Below are positions 39,763-48,825 of a stretch of 64,000 nucleotides of DNA, piece after piece; position 1 is the first letter of the stretch; every line of letters starts with the position of its first letter. Source of the DNA: JBEEFP01 sp041166085 (GTDB taxonomy: Bacteria; Actinomycetota; Acidimicrobiia; Acidimicrobiales; JAFATL01); NCBI GenBank assembly GCA_041166085.1, contig JBEEFP010000008.1:1-64000 (forward strand), in the 5' to 3' direction. The notes under the pieces were generated by a model. That model was not told where the DNA came from. It was given only the letters and a program-made list of their open reading frames with translations, and made no database searches. The translations under genes and the position numbers were made by a program.

Positions 39763-39809
39763 GTTCAGAACAGTTTGACTTCTGAACCAAATGATGCGAG
39801 GCTGAGCCC
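39763..39809 (+). promoter_or_regulatory. Promoter with operator-like inverted repeat before the DrrAB-like operon
   Basis: GTTCAGAA-N9-TTCTGAAC (39763-39787) is a perfect inverted repeat, extended by GGTTCA/TGAACC half-sites on both sides. It overlaps a -35-like TTGACT (39775-39780). A GAGGCT hexamer follows 17 bp later and lies 6 nt before the ATG. The region is notably AT-richer than its surroundings. Confidence 0.65.
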
Positions 39810-40789
<980 letters not shown>

Positions 40790-40793
<4 letters not shown>

Positions 40794-41599
40794 CGATCGC
40801 CAGCACCACGCTCGACGTGCGGCCGAGGCACAAGTCCCGTCTGGGTTGGGCCGTCTCCGACACCCTCGCCATCGCAGGGCGCAACCTACGGGCCATGCAG
40901 CGCGTGCCCCAGGTCATCGTGTTCAGCACCATCCAGCCCGTGCTGTTCGTGCTCATGTTCCGCTACGTGTTCGGCGGCGCCATCCGCGTCCCGGGCGTGC
41001 GCTACGTCGACTACCTGATGCCCGGCATCTTCGTGCAGACCATCGCCTTCGGGTCCATCAACACCGGCATCGGCCTGGCCGAGGACCTCACCCGCGGGCT
41101 CATCGAACGGTTCCGCTCGCTGCCGATGGCCCGGTCCGCCGTGCTGGCAGGACGAACGGTCGCCGACCTCGTGCGCTCGGCCTTCGTGGTCTCGCTCATG
41201 GTGGTGGTCGGGTTCCTCGTCGGGTTCCGGGTCCACACCTCGGCGCTCGGGCTGCTGGCCGCCATCGGCCTGCTGCTGCTGTTCGCCTTCTCCCTGTCGT
41301 GGATCTTCGCCCTCATCGGGATGCGGGCGACCAACGCGGAAGCGGCCCAGGCCGCCGCGTTCCCCATCCTCGCTCCGCTCGTCTTCGCCTCGTCGGCGTT
41401 CGTGCCGCTGTCGAGCCAGCCCGGCTGGTTGCAGACGTTCTCGGCCCACCAGCCCGTCACCATCACCGTCAACGCGGTGCGCGCCCTGGTCCTGGGTGGT
41501 CCGACGCTGACGCCGCTGCTGCAGGCCCTCGCGTGGGCGGTGGCGCTCGTCGCCATCTTCGCCCCGCTCGCCGTCAACTACTACCGCCGCACCGCCTGA
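40790..41599 (+). CDS. DrrB-like ABC-2 type permease
   Basis: 269 residues with six membrane helices of the ABC-2 permease type. It begins with a cytoplasmic segment and TLAIAGRNLRAMQRVPQVIVF, then YLMPGIFVQTIAFGSINTGIGLAEDLTRGLIERFRSLPMAR, the typical coupling region of DrrB. Later helices include FPILAPLVFASSAFVPL and the HQPVTITVNAVRALVLG motif. It pairs with the coupled DrrA-like ATPase to export a hydrophobic compound or lipid; the substrate is unknown. A CTCGAG palindrome follows 11 bp after the stop. Confidence 0.94.
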
Positions 41600-41610
41600 C
41601 CCCGCTCGCG

Positions 41611-41655
41611 ACTCGAGGCAATGACTTCCGTTTTCCGGACGTCATTGCCTCGAGT
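41611..41655. terminator. CTCGAG palindrome, copy 4 (bidirectional hairpin)
   Basis: 45-bp inverted repeat, outer arms ACTCGAGGCAATGAC and GTCATTGCCTCGAGT, inner TCCG/CGGA around a T-rich loop. It separates the convergent permease and SHOCT genes. It has the same length and CTCGAG core as copies 1-3 but different inner bases. Confidence 0.82.
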
Positions 41656-41679
41656 TCGTCGTGCTTGGGTTGTGTTCGG

Positions 41680-41952
41680 TCAGTCGACCGTGAGGCTGGC
41701 CAGCAGGGCCTGCTTCTGCTCCTCGAAGTCGTCGTAGGAGATGGTTCCCTCGTCGAAGCGACGGTGGATCTCTTCGATGCGCTTGAGCAGCTCCTCGGGT
41801 GACAGGTCGGCGTGGGGCGGACGTTCGAGCAGGTCCGTTCCCTCGGTCGACTCCTCAGCCGAGGACTTGTTCTGCCGGCGGTCGCGCTTGGCGGCCGCCT
41901 TGGCCCGCTTATTGCGGTCGCGTTCGTACTTGCCGAAGCTCGAGCCGGCCAT
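41680..41952 (-). CDS. SHOCT-domain small protein
   Basis: 90 residues. The N-terminus is a highly basic, Lys/Arg-rich helix (FGKYERDRNKRAKAAAKRDRRQNK). The C-terminus is a SHOCT domain, a short two-helix motif: SPEELLKRIEEIHRRFDEGTISYDDFEEQKQALLASL. SHOCT domains are oligomerisation or docking modules without catalytic activity. The basic N-terminus suggests nucleic-acid or membrane-surface binding. It follows the cold-shock gene by 8 bp on the same strand and is probably cotranscribed, hinting at an RNA-related role. Confidence 0.85.
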   Translation of the reverse strand: MAGSSFGKYERDRNKRAKAAAKRDRRQNKSSAEESTEGTDLLERPPHADLSPEELLKRIEEIHRRFDEGTISYDDFEEQKQALLASLTVD

Positions 41953-41960
41953 GGGGCCTC

Positions 41961-42161
41961 CTAGAGAGCGCGAACGTTCTGGGCTTCCTCGCCCTTGCGG
42001 CCCGGGGCCACGTCGAACTCCACACGCTGTCCCTCTTCGAGGGACTTGTAGCCCTCGCCCTGGATGTTCGAGAAGTGGACGAACACGTCCTCTCCGTCCT
42101 CACGGGAGATGAACCCGTAACCCTTCTCGTTGTTGAAAAACTTCACAGTTCCTTGTGTCAC
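41961..42161 (-). CDS. csp: Cold-shock protein (CspA family)
   Basis: 66-residue cold-shock domain protein with both RNA-binding motifs: KGYGFISRE (RNP1) and DVFVHFSNI (RNP2). It begins TQGTVKFFNNE from a GTG, preceded by a GAGGAAAAG ribosome-binding site, and ends EEAQNVRAL as most actinobacterial CspA proteins do. It binds single-stranded RNA/DNA as an RNA chaperone. An in-frame ATG 15 codons upstream is rejected because the conserved domain begins at this GTG. It is divergent from the MarP-like gene. Confidence 0.96.
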   Translation of the reverse strand: MTQGTVKFFNNEKGYGFISREDGEDVFVHFSNIQGEGYKSLEEGQRVEFDVAPGRKGEEAQNVRAL

Positions 42162-42369
42162 TTGCTTTTCCTCGCAATTCCGTTCTGGCGAGGGTCCATG
42201 TGACATCTCGCTGCCACCAGGTTACGGCACGCCGAGGCCGAAACCCTCACCAGCTGCCCATTCGTCGATTCCGGGATCCGACGCGACCGCGTCGGGCGGT
42301 AAGCCGGAGATTCGCGCAGACTGAGCCGATGGCGCCGAGGACCGACCCCTGACCGTCGTCGACCTCATC

Positions 42370-43509
42370 GTGATCGCGCTGGTCGTCGGCGCCGCCGTGC
42401 ACGGCCTCTGGCTGGGCGCGAGCACCCAGGTGCTCTCCATCGGGGGCACCGCGGCGGGACTGCTCGTCGGAGCCCTCGTCGCTCCCCACGTGGTGCCGTC
42501 GGAAGCCAGCGGCCTGGTGCAGGCCTGGCTGACCCTGGCGATCGTCTTCGGTGCGGCGTCGGTGGTCGGCGCCGCGGGTCGCATGCTGGGCGTCCGCATC
42601 TGGGGCGCGGTACGACGCACCGCCGCGGCCAAGCTGGACGCAGGACTCGGCGCCGCGGTCGGTGCCCTCGGTGCCCTCATCGGCTCGTGGCTCGTCGCCA
42701 GCATGCTGCTCACCGTCCCGCTGCCCGGCGTGGCCGAGGCCGTACAGCGCTCGGTCGTGCTGCGGGCGGTGGACCACGTCCTGCCGCCCGCACCCCAGCT
42801 CGTCGCGCGGGTGCAGGGGTTGTTGGGCAAGAACGGGCTTCCGCCGGTCTTTGCCGACTTCGAGCCGGAGCCGGCCACACCGGTGCAGCCGCCGCTGCCG
42901 GCCGAGGTCGCCGCCGCAGCGGCCAAGGGCCGGGCCTCGACGGTGAAGATCAAAGGACTGGCGTGCCAATACATCGAGGAGGGATCGGGCGTGGTGGTCG
43001 GCTCGGGGGCGGTGGTCACCAACGCCCACGTGGTCGCGGGCGCCCAGCGGCCCGTGGTGTACGCCGGCGGTCGGACCCTGCCGGCCACGCCCGTGTTGTT
43101 CGACCCCGACCTCGACCTCGCCGTGCTGCGGGTGAGCGGACTCGGGGCGCCGGCATTGGCACTGGCGCCGAGCGACGTGGCGCGGGGGACGCATGCCGCT
43201 GCGCTCGGATACCCGGGCGACGGCCCGTTCCACGTGGAGGGGGCGGCGGTGCAGCGCGCCTTCGAAGCGGTCGGTCGCGACATCTACAACCGCGACATCG
43301 TGCACCGTCCCGTCTATGAGTTGCAGGCCCATCTCCGTCCCGGGAACTCGGGCGGGCCCGTGGTGACGCCGGACGGCACCGTCATCGCCATCGTGTTCTC
43401 GAAGTCCGCGTTCCGGGACGACGTCGGCTACGCCCTCCGCTCCTCGACGGTCGCGTCGCGGGTGCGCACGGCAGGGCGGACGCCCGTGGACACGGGCGCG
43501 TGCACCTGA
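42370..43509 (+). CDS. MarP-like membrane serine protease (CvpA-like N-terminus)
   Basis: 379 residues from GTG 42370, but the CvpA-like segment TVVDLIVIALVVGA begins seven codons earlier, at an in-frame CTG (42349) preceded by CGAGGA; CTG may be the true start. Four membrane helices (to about 125) are followed by a chymotrypsin-like protease: His in VVTNAHVVAGA, Asp in DPDLDLAVLRV, Ser in LRPGNSGGPVV. The C-terminal VDTGAC matches MarP, whose mycobacterial member is needed for acid resistance. The 3' end overlaps the convergent gene by 82 bp, yet its C-terminus is conserved-looking. Confidence 0.9.
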   Translation: MIALVVGAAVHGLWLGASTQVLSIGGTAAGLLVGALVAPHVVPSEASGLVQAWLTLAIVFGAASVVGAAGRMLGVRIWGAVRRTAAAKLDAGLGAAVGALGALIGSWLVASMLLTVPLPGVAEAVQRSVVLRAVDHVLPPAPQLVARVQGLLGKNGLPPVFADFEPEPATPVQPPLPAEVAAAAAKGRASTVKIKGLACQYIEEGSGVVVGSGAVVTNAHVVAGAQRPVVYAGGRTLPATPVLFDPDLDLAVLRVSGLGAPALALAPSDVARGTHAAALGYPGDGPFHVEGAAVQRAFEAVGRDIYNRDIVHRPVYELQAHLRPGNSGGPVVTPDGTVIAIVFSKSAFRDDVGYALRSSTVASRVRTAGRTPVDTGACT

Positions 43510-44105
43510 GCGGCGATCTGCACCGGATAGCCGCTGGCCAACACCTCGAGCGAAGCAGGGGGAGTGATCACCGACGCCTCGCCACGGCGGGGACGCTCGC
43601 GGGCGTGGCCGTAACCGGACGGCGTCCACGGGATCACCGCGTCGGCTCGGACCAGCGCAGGTTCGTGCTCCAGCAGGACGAACGCGCCAGTGGGGAGGTC
43701 GGCCCACGGACGTGCGTGGTGGCGCTGCCCGTCGCCGTCCCAACGCTCGTCGTGCAGGCGGGCGTCGAGCGCGGGCGCGGCCGGTCGGCCGAGCGGCGCC
43801 CGGTAGGCCTCGAAGGCGCCCCGGCGGCACAGCGCGCACGGCCGATGACCGGCGGCGAGCGCCACCGCCTCGTCGTGGAAGAACAGCACCGTGTAGCGGC
43901 CGTCCATCCACTGCGGCGCGCGCCAGTCCTTGTACGTCGTGTCGCAGATGATCCAGCGCTGGCCGCGATGGTGACGGACGATCGAGCTGCCCCGATGCAG
44001 ACAGCCGCGGTTTCCCATCCACCGTCCGCGCAGCTCGGTCGAGACCACGTCGCCGAGCGGTGCGACGCGGTTCTGCGCCGGCGTGCGAGTCGCTCCGTCG
44101 CTCAG
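43428..44105 (-). CDS. Conserved protein of unknown function (MGNRGxLH family)
   Basis: About 225 residues. The core RGRWMGNRGCLHRG, RWIICDTTYKDWR, MDGRYTVLFFHDEAVALAAG and HRPCALCRRGAF looks like a recurring uncharacterised bacterial family; two Cys (CALC) and several His could bind zinc. NRVAPLGDVVSTELRG upstream also appears conserved, so the best start is a CTG at 44105 overlapping the previous stop (CTGA); a GTG at 44048 is the alternative. The last about 27 residues lie in the 82-bp overlap with MarP and look unconserved. Function unknown; a nuclease or RNA-binding role is only a guess. Confidence 0.65.
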   Translation of the reverse strand: MSDGATRTPAQNRVAPLGDVVSTELRGRWMGNRGCLHRGSSIVRHHRGQRWIICDTTYKDWRAPQWMDGRYTVLFFHDEAVALAAGHRPCALCRRGAFEAYRAPLGRPAAPALDARLHDERWDGDGQRHHARPWADLPTGAFVLLEHEPALVRADAVIPWTPSGYGHARERPRRGEASVITPPASLEVLASGYPVQIAAQVHAPVSTGVRPAVRTRDATVEERRA

Positions 44106-44674
44106 CGCCAGGTGCTGGTGCGACCCGCTGCGACGCGCAGGCGGAACGCCTGGGCGCCATCGAGGGTGTCGGGCTGGCGCTCGAGCCAGCGCCGCACTCG
44201 GTGGCTGGCCACGACCGCGACGTCGAGGGTGCGTCCGGATCCGACGAGTTGCTCGCACTCGAGCACCAGCACCGGTCGCACCGTCACGAGCAGGCCGCTG
44301 GCCCGCGAGAGCTGACCTGACACCCGCCGAGCGGCCAGTGTGGCTTCGTCGCCGAGGCCGCTGCCGACGCCGTTGTGCACGAGCTCGGCGTCGTTGGCGA
44401 CGACACGGCCGCACAGGCGCCGGGTCCGCAGCGCGAAGACGCCGGCCAGGCCGATCACCACGTGGTCGCTGCCTGCCGCCTCGTCGGTCGTGGACCAGCG
44501 CCCGCTGTCGAGCCGGGCCAGCTGCCGCGCCGTGCGGTCGCTCACCGGCAGGCCCGCCGCGACCGGCGCGGGACGGTTGAGCACCGCCCGGTCGCCGAGG
44601 CGGATGATCACGGCGTCCGCTCCCGATGTCACCGATGATCGCTCGGCAAAGACCGGATGGTCCTTGAATCCCAC
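44102..44674 (-). CDS. NERD-like domain protein
   Basis: 190 residues from a GTG preceded by GGGGGAG. The middle and C-terminus resemble NERD (nuclease-related) domains: IGLAGVFALRTRRLCGRVV, VRPVLVLECEQLV and VAVVASHRVRRWLER. The usual catalytic Lys of GVFVIDTK is replaced by Arg in LRTRR, so nuclease activity is doubtful. The N-terminus (about 1-65) is unrelated. Its stop overlaps the possible CTG start of the next gene. Both genes are of unknown role and may act together. Confidence 0.62.
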   Translation of the reverse strand: MGFKDHPVFAERSSVTSGADAVIIRLGDRAVLNRPAPVAAGLPVSDRTARQLARLDSGRWSTTDEAAGSDHVVIGLAGVFALRTRRLCGRVVANDAELVHNGVGSGLGDEATLAARRVSGQLSRASGLLVTVRPVLVLECEQLVGSGRTLDVAVVASHRVRRWLERQPDTLDGAQAFRLRVAAGRTSTWR

Positions 44675-45039
44675 GTCGCCGCTCCCCCGCTACCGCCGAA
44701 ACCGCACGAACGGTACCGCCCCCAGATGAGAGTCAGATGAGCGTCCGGTCAGCCCCGCGGACGGTGCGACGCAAAAGGGCATGGCTCCCAGCTGACACGC
44801 TGAGTGGCCCGCCCGGGTCGCGCTCGTTGGAAGGGATCATCACCCGCTGGCTGGCGCCTCTCGACAACGTCGTCCCCATCTCTGCTGTCGCACGCTGACC
44901 GTTTCCTGTCGTTCCCATCTGGGTAGGTCTGGAAGGCACTGCGGTTCAACATGTGAGCCGCTTGGACACGGCGGACGGCGACGATCTCCCTTTGACGGTG
45001 ATCGCGCGCGCCCAAGCACTCACTGGAGAGATGAAACGC
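44675..45039. other. Divergent intergenic region with promoter for the small membrane protein
   Basis: 365 bp between the NERD-like gene and the small membrane protein gene. Short frames here do not look coding. A TTGACG -35-like element at 44992 is the clearest promoter-like signal, but no good -10 element follows. GGAGAG at 45025-45030 is the ribosome-binding site for the ATG at 45040. No tRNA or riboswitch is apparent. Confidence 0.45.
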
Positions 45040-45366
45040 ATGAGCACCCAGACAGGACGCAACGACACCCAGGCGACGAGGACGGCTCCGACCGACACGG
45101 TCCGCGGCGGCTATGAGACGCCGGCCGTGCATCGGACCCGGGCCACGTCGACCGAGACGCGGAAGGCGTTCCGCACGACGGAGTTCTTCGCCTTCGTCGT
45201 CGTGAGCGTCGCCACCCTCATTGCTGCCTACAGCGACTCGCAGTTCGACATCGACCACGCGTGGACCCTCGTCGCGATCATCACCTTCGGCTACATGCTG
45301 AGCCGCGGCATCGCCAAGGCCGGCAGCCGCGAGCCCAGGTACGACGACTCCGACGCAACTCGCTGA
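45040..45366 (+). CDS. Small membrane protein, actinobacterial type
   Basis: 108 residues from the ATG at 45040, 9 nt after GGAGAG; an ATG three codons earlier has no room for a ribosome-binding site. A hydrophilic Thr/Arg-rich N-terminus of about 45 residues leads to two membrane helices (TTEFFAFVVVSVATLIAAY and WTLVAIITFGYMLSRGIA) joined by a short acidic loop (SDSQFDIDHA). Similar small proteins occur widely in actinobacteria without assigned function. The gene is single and ends at a perfect hairpin shared with the convergent ABC permease. Confidence 0.75.
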   Translation: MSTQTGRNDTQATRTAPTDTVRGGYETPAVHRTRATSTETRKAFRTTEFFAFVVVSVATLIAAYSDSQFDIDHAWTLVAIITFGYMLSRGIAKAGSREPRYDDSDATR

Positions 45367-45384
45367 CCTCACCGTTCTCGGCAA

Positions 45385-45412
45385 GGTTCGTGGCGGATCT
45401 CCGCCACGAACC
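45385..45412. terminator. Bidirectional terminator-like hairpin
   Basis: Perfect inverted repeat with 13-bp arms GGTTCGTGGCGGA / TCCGCCACGAACC and a 2-nt centre, 18 bp after one stop and 38 bp from the opposite stop. There is no U-tract. It is unrelated in sequence to the CTCGAG family. Confidence 0.75.
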
Positions 45413-45450
45413 ATGCCGGTTCGGCGTGGGGCAGGTCGGGGGCGCGCCAG

Positions 45451-48018
45451 TCAGTCGGCGGCGATGGCGTCGAGGACGTTCAGTCGAGCCGCCTTGCCCG
45501 CGGCACGGAGCCCGGCGAGGACACCCGCGAGGGCGGCGAGCACGAGCACGGCGACGAGGGTGCCGGCGGGCAGCCGCACGGTGGTGAACCCACCCTTGCC
45601 CGCACCCTTGACCAGAGCCCAGCCCAGGAACACGCCGAGGCCGAGGCCTCCAACTGCGCCGAACAGCGCGACCACGACCGCCTCCCATCGCACCGACGAG
45701 CGCAGCTGGCCGCGCGTCATCCCGACCGCCCGCAGCAACCCGAGCTCACGCGTGCGCTCGTAGACCGAGAGCGACAGGGTGTTGGCGATGCCGAGCAGGG
45801 CGATGATGATCGCCAAGGCGAGCATCACGTAGACCAGGGCCAGCAGCTGGTTCACGAACTGGGCCTGCTCCTTGGCGAACTCCTGCTTGTCCCGCACCTT
45901 CGCGCCCGGGTAAGCGGCGGCGAGTCGGGCGACGGCTTGCTTGCCTTGCTGGATCGACACGCCGCCGCGCAGCTTCACGAACACGATGGCGTCGGTGTTC
46001 GACACCGCGTGGGCGTTCCAGGCCGGCTGCCCGACGATCCAGTTCCCGGCCACGTCGTGGGCGCCGTAGATGGTGGCGACGGTGACCTTGGTGGTGAAGC
46101 CGTCGGGGAAGCGGGCATCGAGCTGCGTGCCGATGCGGTAGCCCTTCTCCTCGGCGATGACATCGGACACGCCGACCTGTCTGTCCCGCAGGTCGGCCAC
46201 GCGGCCCTTCTGGACCTCGAGGTCGAACACGTCGGGTGCGGTGGCCGGGTCCACCACCGCGACGGACTTGTCGTCGCCCGCGATCTGCACGGCGCCGAAC
46301 CGCAAGCCGGTGGCCTGTTGCACCTGGGGAAGCTTGCGCACCTGGTCGGCGAAGGAGGGGTTGAAGCCGCCGACACCGAAGGTGCCGGAGTTCACCACGA
46401 TGTCCCCGCCGAACGACCGCTCGACCTGGTCCTGGGCCGACGCCTTGACCGACGCGGCGAAGACCGAGAACAGGGCCACCACCGCCACGCCGATGAGCAG
46501 CGCCGAGGCCGCCCCCGAGGTGCGCCGGGGGTTGCGCTTCACGTTGTCCTGCACCAGCCGGCCGGTGAAGCCCCGCAGCCGGCGGATGGGAGCGGCGATC
46601 AAGCCGGCAATGGGTCGAGCCATGACCGGTCCGAGGACCAACGTGGCGATGATCAGGAGGACGGCGCCACCGCTGGCGGCGCGGAGGGCGGTCGCCGGCG
46701 TCGTGGCCGACAGCGAACTGAGCACCTGTGCTGCGCCGAGCAGGGTGACCAGCACGCCGAGGACGACCCGGATCCGCGACGGGCGCACGCGCTCGATGGC
46801 GAACTCGCGCAGGGCGGCGATGGGCGGGATCCGGGCCGCTTTGACGGCCGGCGCCAACGCCGCGACCAGCGTCACGACGACGCCGACAAGGAGCGCGGTG
46901 ATGACCGTGCCGCTCTTGATGACCGTCCCACCGGCAGGCACGTCGAAGCCGAAGGCGTTGAGCAGACCCTTGAGGAGGCCGGCCAGACCGACGCCGGCGG
47001 CCAGGCCTATGAGGGATGCGATCACGCCGATGATGACGGCCTCGGCCAGCACCGAGCGCAGCACCTGCACGCGCGAGGCGCCGAGCGTCCGCAGCAGTGC
47101 CATCTGCCGCGTGCGCTGGGCGATGATGATGGCGAAGGTGTTGTAGATGCTGAACGTGGCCACCAGCAGGGCGATGCCCGCGAACGCCTTCAGGAAGTTG
47201 GTGAAGATGCTGATGCCCTGCTGGATGTCGTCCTGATTCTCCTTGGTCAGCTGCGCGCCAGTGATGGCCTCGACGTGCGGCGGCAGCGCGGCGCGGATCC
47301 GGGCCGTGAGCGCGGGCTCGCTCACGCCGTCCTGGCCGACCACACCGATGGCGTCGAGCTTGCCGGGCGCGGCGATGTAGCGCTGGGCTGCTGGCAGGGT
47401 GAAGCTGGCGAAGGAGGCCCCGCCCGGACTGTCGAGCGTGCCGAACTTGGCGATGCCGACGACGCGCACCGGGATGGGGCCCGCCTGGGTGAGCACCTTG
47501 GTGGCGTCCCCCACGGACAGCTTCCCGTCGTGGGCCGACTTGCGGTCGATCACGATCTCGTCGTCGGACCTGGGCGGGCGGCCCTCCGACAGCTTGAACG
47601 GGTTCAGCGCGGGCACGGTTCCCCAGTTGCTGCCGAAGGTCGGGGCGCCCATGTTCGGGTCCCCCACGGGCTTGCCGTTCTTGCCGACGATCTGCGCGAA
47701 GCCCATCACCTGGCCTTCGGCCGCCCTCACCCCGTCCACCGCCGCCACCTTGGGCACGAGGCTCACGTCGACGCGGGCCCGCACGTCGTCGAACTCGCTC
47801 TTGATGGAGTCCGACGAGCGCACCCAGGTGTCCACGCCCGCGTTGACGTTCGCGAACAGGTTGTTGAAGGTACGGGTGATCGTGTCGCTGAGCACCTGGG
47901 TCCCGGTGAGGAACGCCACGCCGAGCACGATGCCGAGCAGTGTCCCGATGAGGCGGCGTCGGTTGGCGCTGATGTTGCGGAACGTGACCTTCCGCATGCT
48001 CACGCTGGCGTCAGTCAC
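45451..48018 (-). CDS. Large FtsX-type ABC transporter permease (two FtsX modules)
   Basis: 855 residues. It starts with MRKVTFRNISANRRRLIGTLLGIVLGVAF (GTG 48018, or the ATG seven codons later), then a periplasmic MacB-like domain. The first FtsX core has RTRQMALLRTLGASRVQVLRSVLAEA; two middle helices and a second periplasmic domain follow, and the second core has ERTRELGLLRAVGMTRGQLRSSVRWEA. The ten-helix plan resembles permeases that export lipids or peptides or control wall hydrolases. The ATPase gene lies upstream with an 8-bp overlap. Confidence 0.93.
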   Translation of the reverse strand: MTDASVSMRKVTFRNISANRRRLIGTLLGIVLGVAFLTGTQVLSDTITRTFNNLFANVNAGVDTWVRSSDSIKSEFDDVRARVDVSLVPKVAAVDGVRAAEGQVMGFAQIVGKNGKPVGDPNMGAPTFGSNWGTVPALNPFKLSEGRPPRSDDEIVIDRKSAHDGKLSVGDATKVLTQAGPIPVRVVGIAKFGTLDSPGGASFASFTLPAAQRYIAAPGKLDAIGVVGQDGVSEPALTARIRAALPPHVEAITGAQLTKENQDDIQQGISIFTNFLKAFAGIALLVATFSIYNTFAIIIAQRTRQMALLRTLGASRVQVLRSVLAEAVIIGVIASLIGLAAGVGLAGLLKGLLNAFGFDVPAGGTVIKSGTVITALLVGVVVTLVAALAPAVKAARIPPIAALREFAIERVRPSRIRVVLGVLVTLLGAAQVLSSLSATTPATALRAASGGAVLLIIATLVLGPVMARPIAGLIAAPIRRLRGFTGRLVQDNVKRNPRRTSGAASALLIGVAVVALFSVFAASVKASAQDQVERSFGGDIVVNSGTFGVGGFNPSFADQVRKLPQVQQATGLRFGAVQIAGDDKSVAVVDPATAPDVFDLEVQKGRVADLRDRQVGVSDVIAEEKGYRIGTQLDARFPDGFTTKVTVATIYGAHDVAGNWIVGQPAWNAHAVSNTDAIVFVKLRGGVSIQQGKQAVARLAAAYPGAKVRDKQEFAKEQAQFVNQLLALVYVMLALAIIIALLGIANTLSLSVYERTRELGLLRAVGMTRGQLRSSVRWEAVVVALFGAVGGLGLGVFLGWALVKGAGKGGFTTVRLPAGTLVAVLVLAALAGVLAGLRAAGKAARLNVLDAIAAD

Positions 48019-48754
48019 CGAGGCGCTTCATCCGATCGAGGACCTTCGCGGCCGTCGGGCTCGGCATCTCGTCGACGATGCGGCCGTCGGCCAGGAACAG
48101 CACATGGTCGGAATACGCGGCCGCGGTGGGCTCGTGGGTCACCATCACGATCGTCTGGCCCAGGTCGCGCACGGCTCGTTGCAGGAAGTCGAGGATCTCC
48201 TCGCTGGCCCGGCTGTCGAGGTTGCCGGTCGGCTCGTCCGCGAAGATGATCGCCGGCTTGCTCGCCAGCGCGCGGGCGACGGCCACCCGCTGTTGCTGGC
48301 CGCCCGAGAGCTCGGACGGGCGGTGCTCGAGGCGGTCGCCCAGGTTCACCGTCTTCACCACCTCGTCGACCCACGCCCGGTCCGGCTTCTTCCCTGCCAA
48401 CCCCATGGGCAGCACGATGTTCTCGGCCGCGGTGAGCGTGGGTACGAGGTTGTACGACTGGAAGACGAAGCCGATGCGCTCGCGCCGCAGGATGGTGAGC
48501 TGCTTGTCCTTCAAGGTCCCCAGGTCGACACCGTCGATCAGCACCTGACCCGACGTCAGCGTGTCGAGGCCGGCCAAGCAGTGCATGAGTGTCGACTTGC
48601 CGGATCCGGACGGACCCATGATCGAGGTGTACCGCCCGGCGGGGAACTCGGCGCTCACGTCGTCCAAGGCCCGCACCGCGGTGTCACCTTCGCCGTACAC
48701 CTTGCTGGCGTTGCGGGCCACGGCGACGGCGGTGCTGCTGGCGGCGTCTGTCAC
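48011..48754 (-). CDS. ABC transporter ATPase (MacB/LolD type)
   Basis: 247 residues from GTG 48754. It has Walker A GPSGSGKST, Q-loop VFQSYNLVPTLTAAENI, signature LSGGQQQRVAVARAL, Walker B IIFADEPTGNLDS and the switch VTHEPTAAAYSD. It belongs to the same class as the ATPase at 21931 but is not especially similar outside the motifs, so the two exporters are separate systems. It is translationally coupled with the 855-residue permease. An upstream extension of the frame into the acetyltransferase end is rejected because it is non-conserved and Arg-rich. Confidence 0.95.
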   Translation of the reverse strand: MTDAASSTAVAVARNASKVYGEGDTAVRALDDVSAEFPAGRYTSIMGPSGSGKSTLMHCLAGLDTLTSGQVLIDGVDLGTLKDKQLTILRRERIGFVFQSYNLVPTLTAAENIVLPMGLAGKKPDRAWVDEVVKTVNLGDRLEHRPSELSGGQQQRVAVARALASKPAIIFADEPTGNLDSRASEEILDFLQRAVRDLGQTIVMVTHEPTAAAYSDHVLFLADGRIVDEMPSPTAAKVLDRMKRLGD

Positions 48755-48825
48755 GGGTTGCAGGCTATGGGCCACGACGCTGTCGCTACGGCAGAAGCCG
48801 CTGTGGACCTCCTCGAGCCCGACAC

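Noticed and set aside
45937..48249. A 770-codon open frame on the plus strand
   Set aside because: Antisense to the FtsX permease, which has clear membrane helices and FtsX cores. The translation is His/Asp/Gly/Arg-rich without structure.
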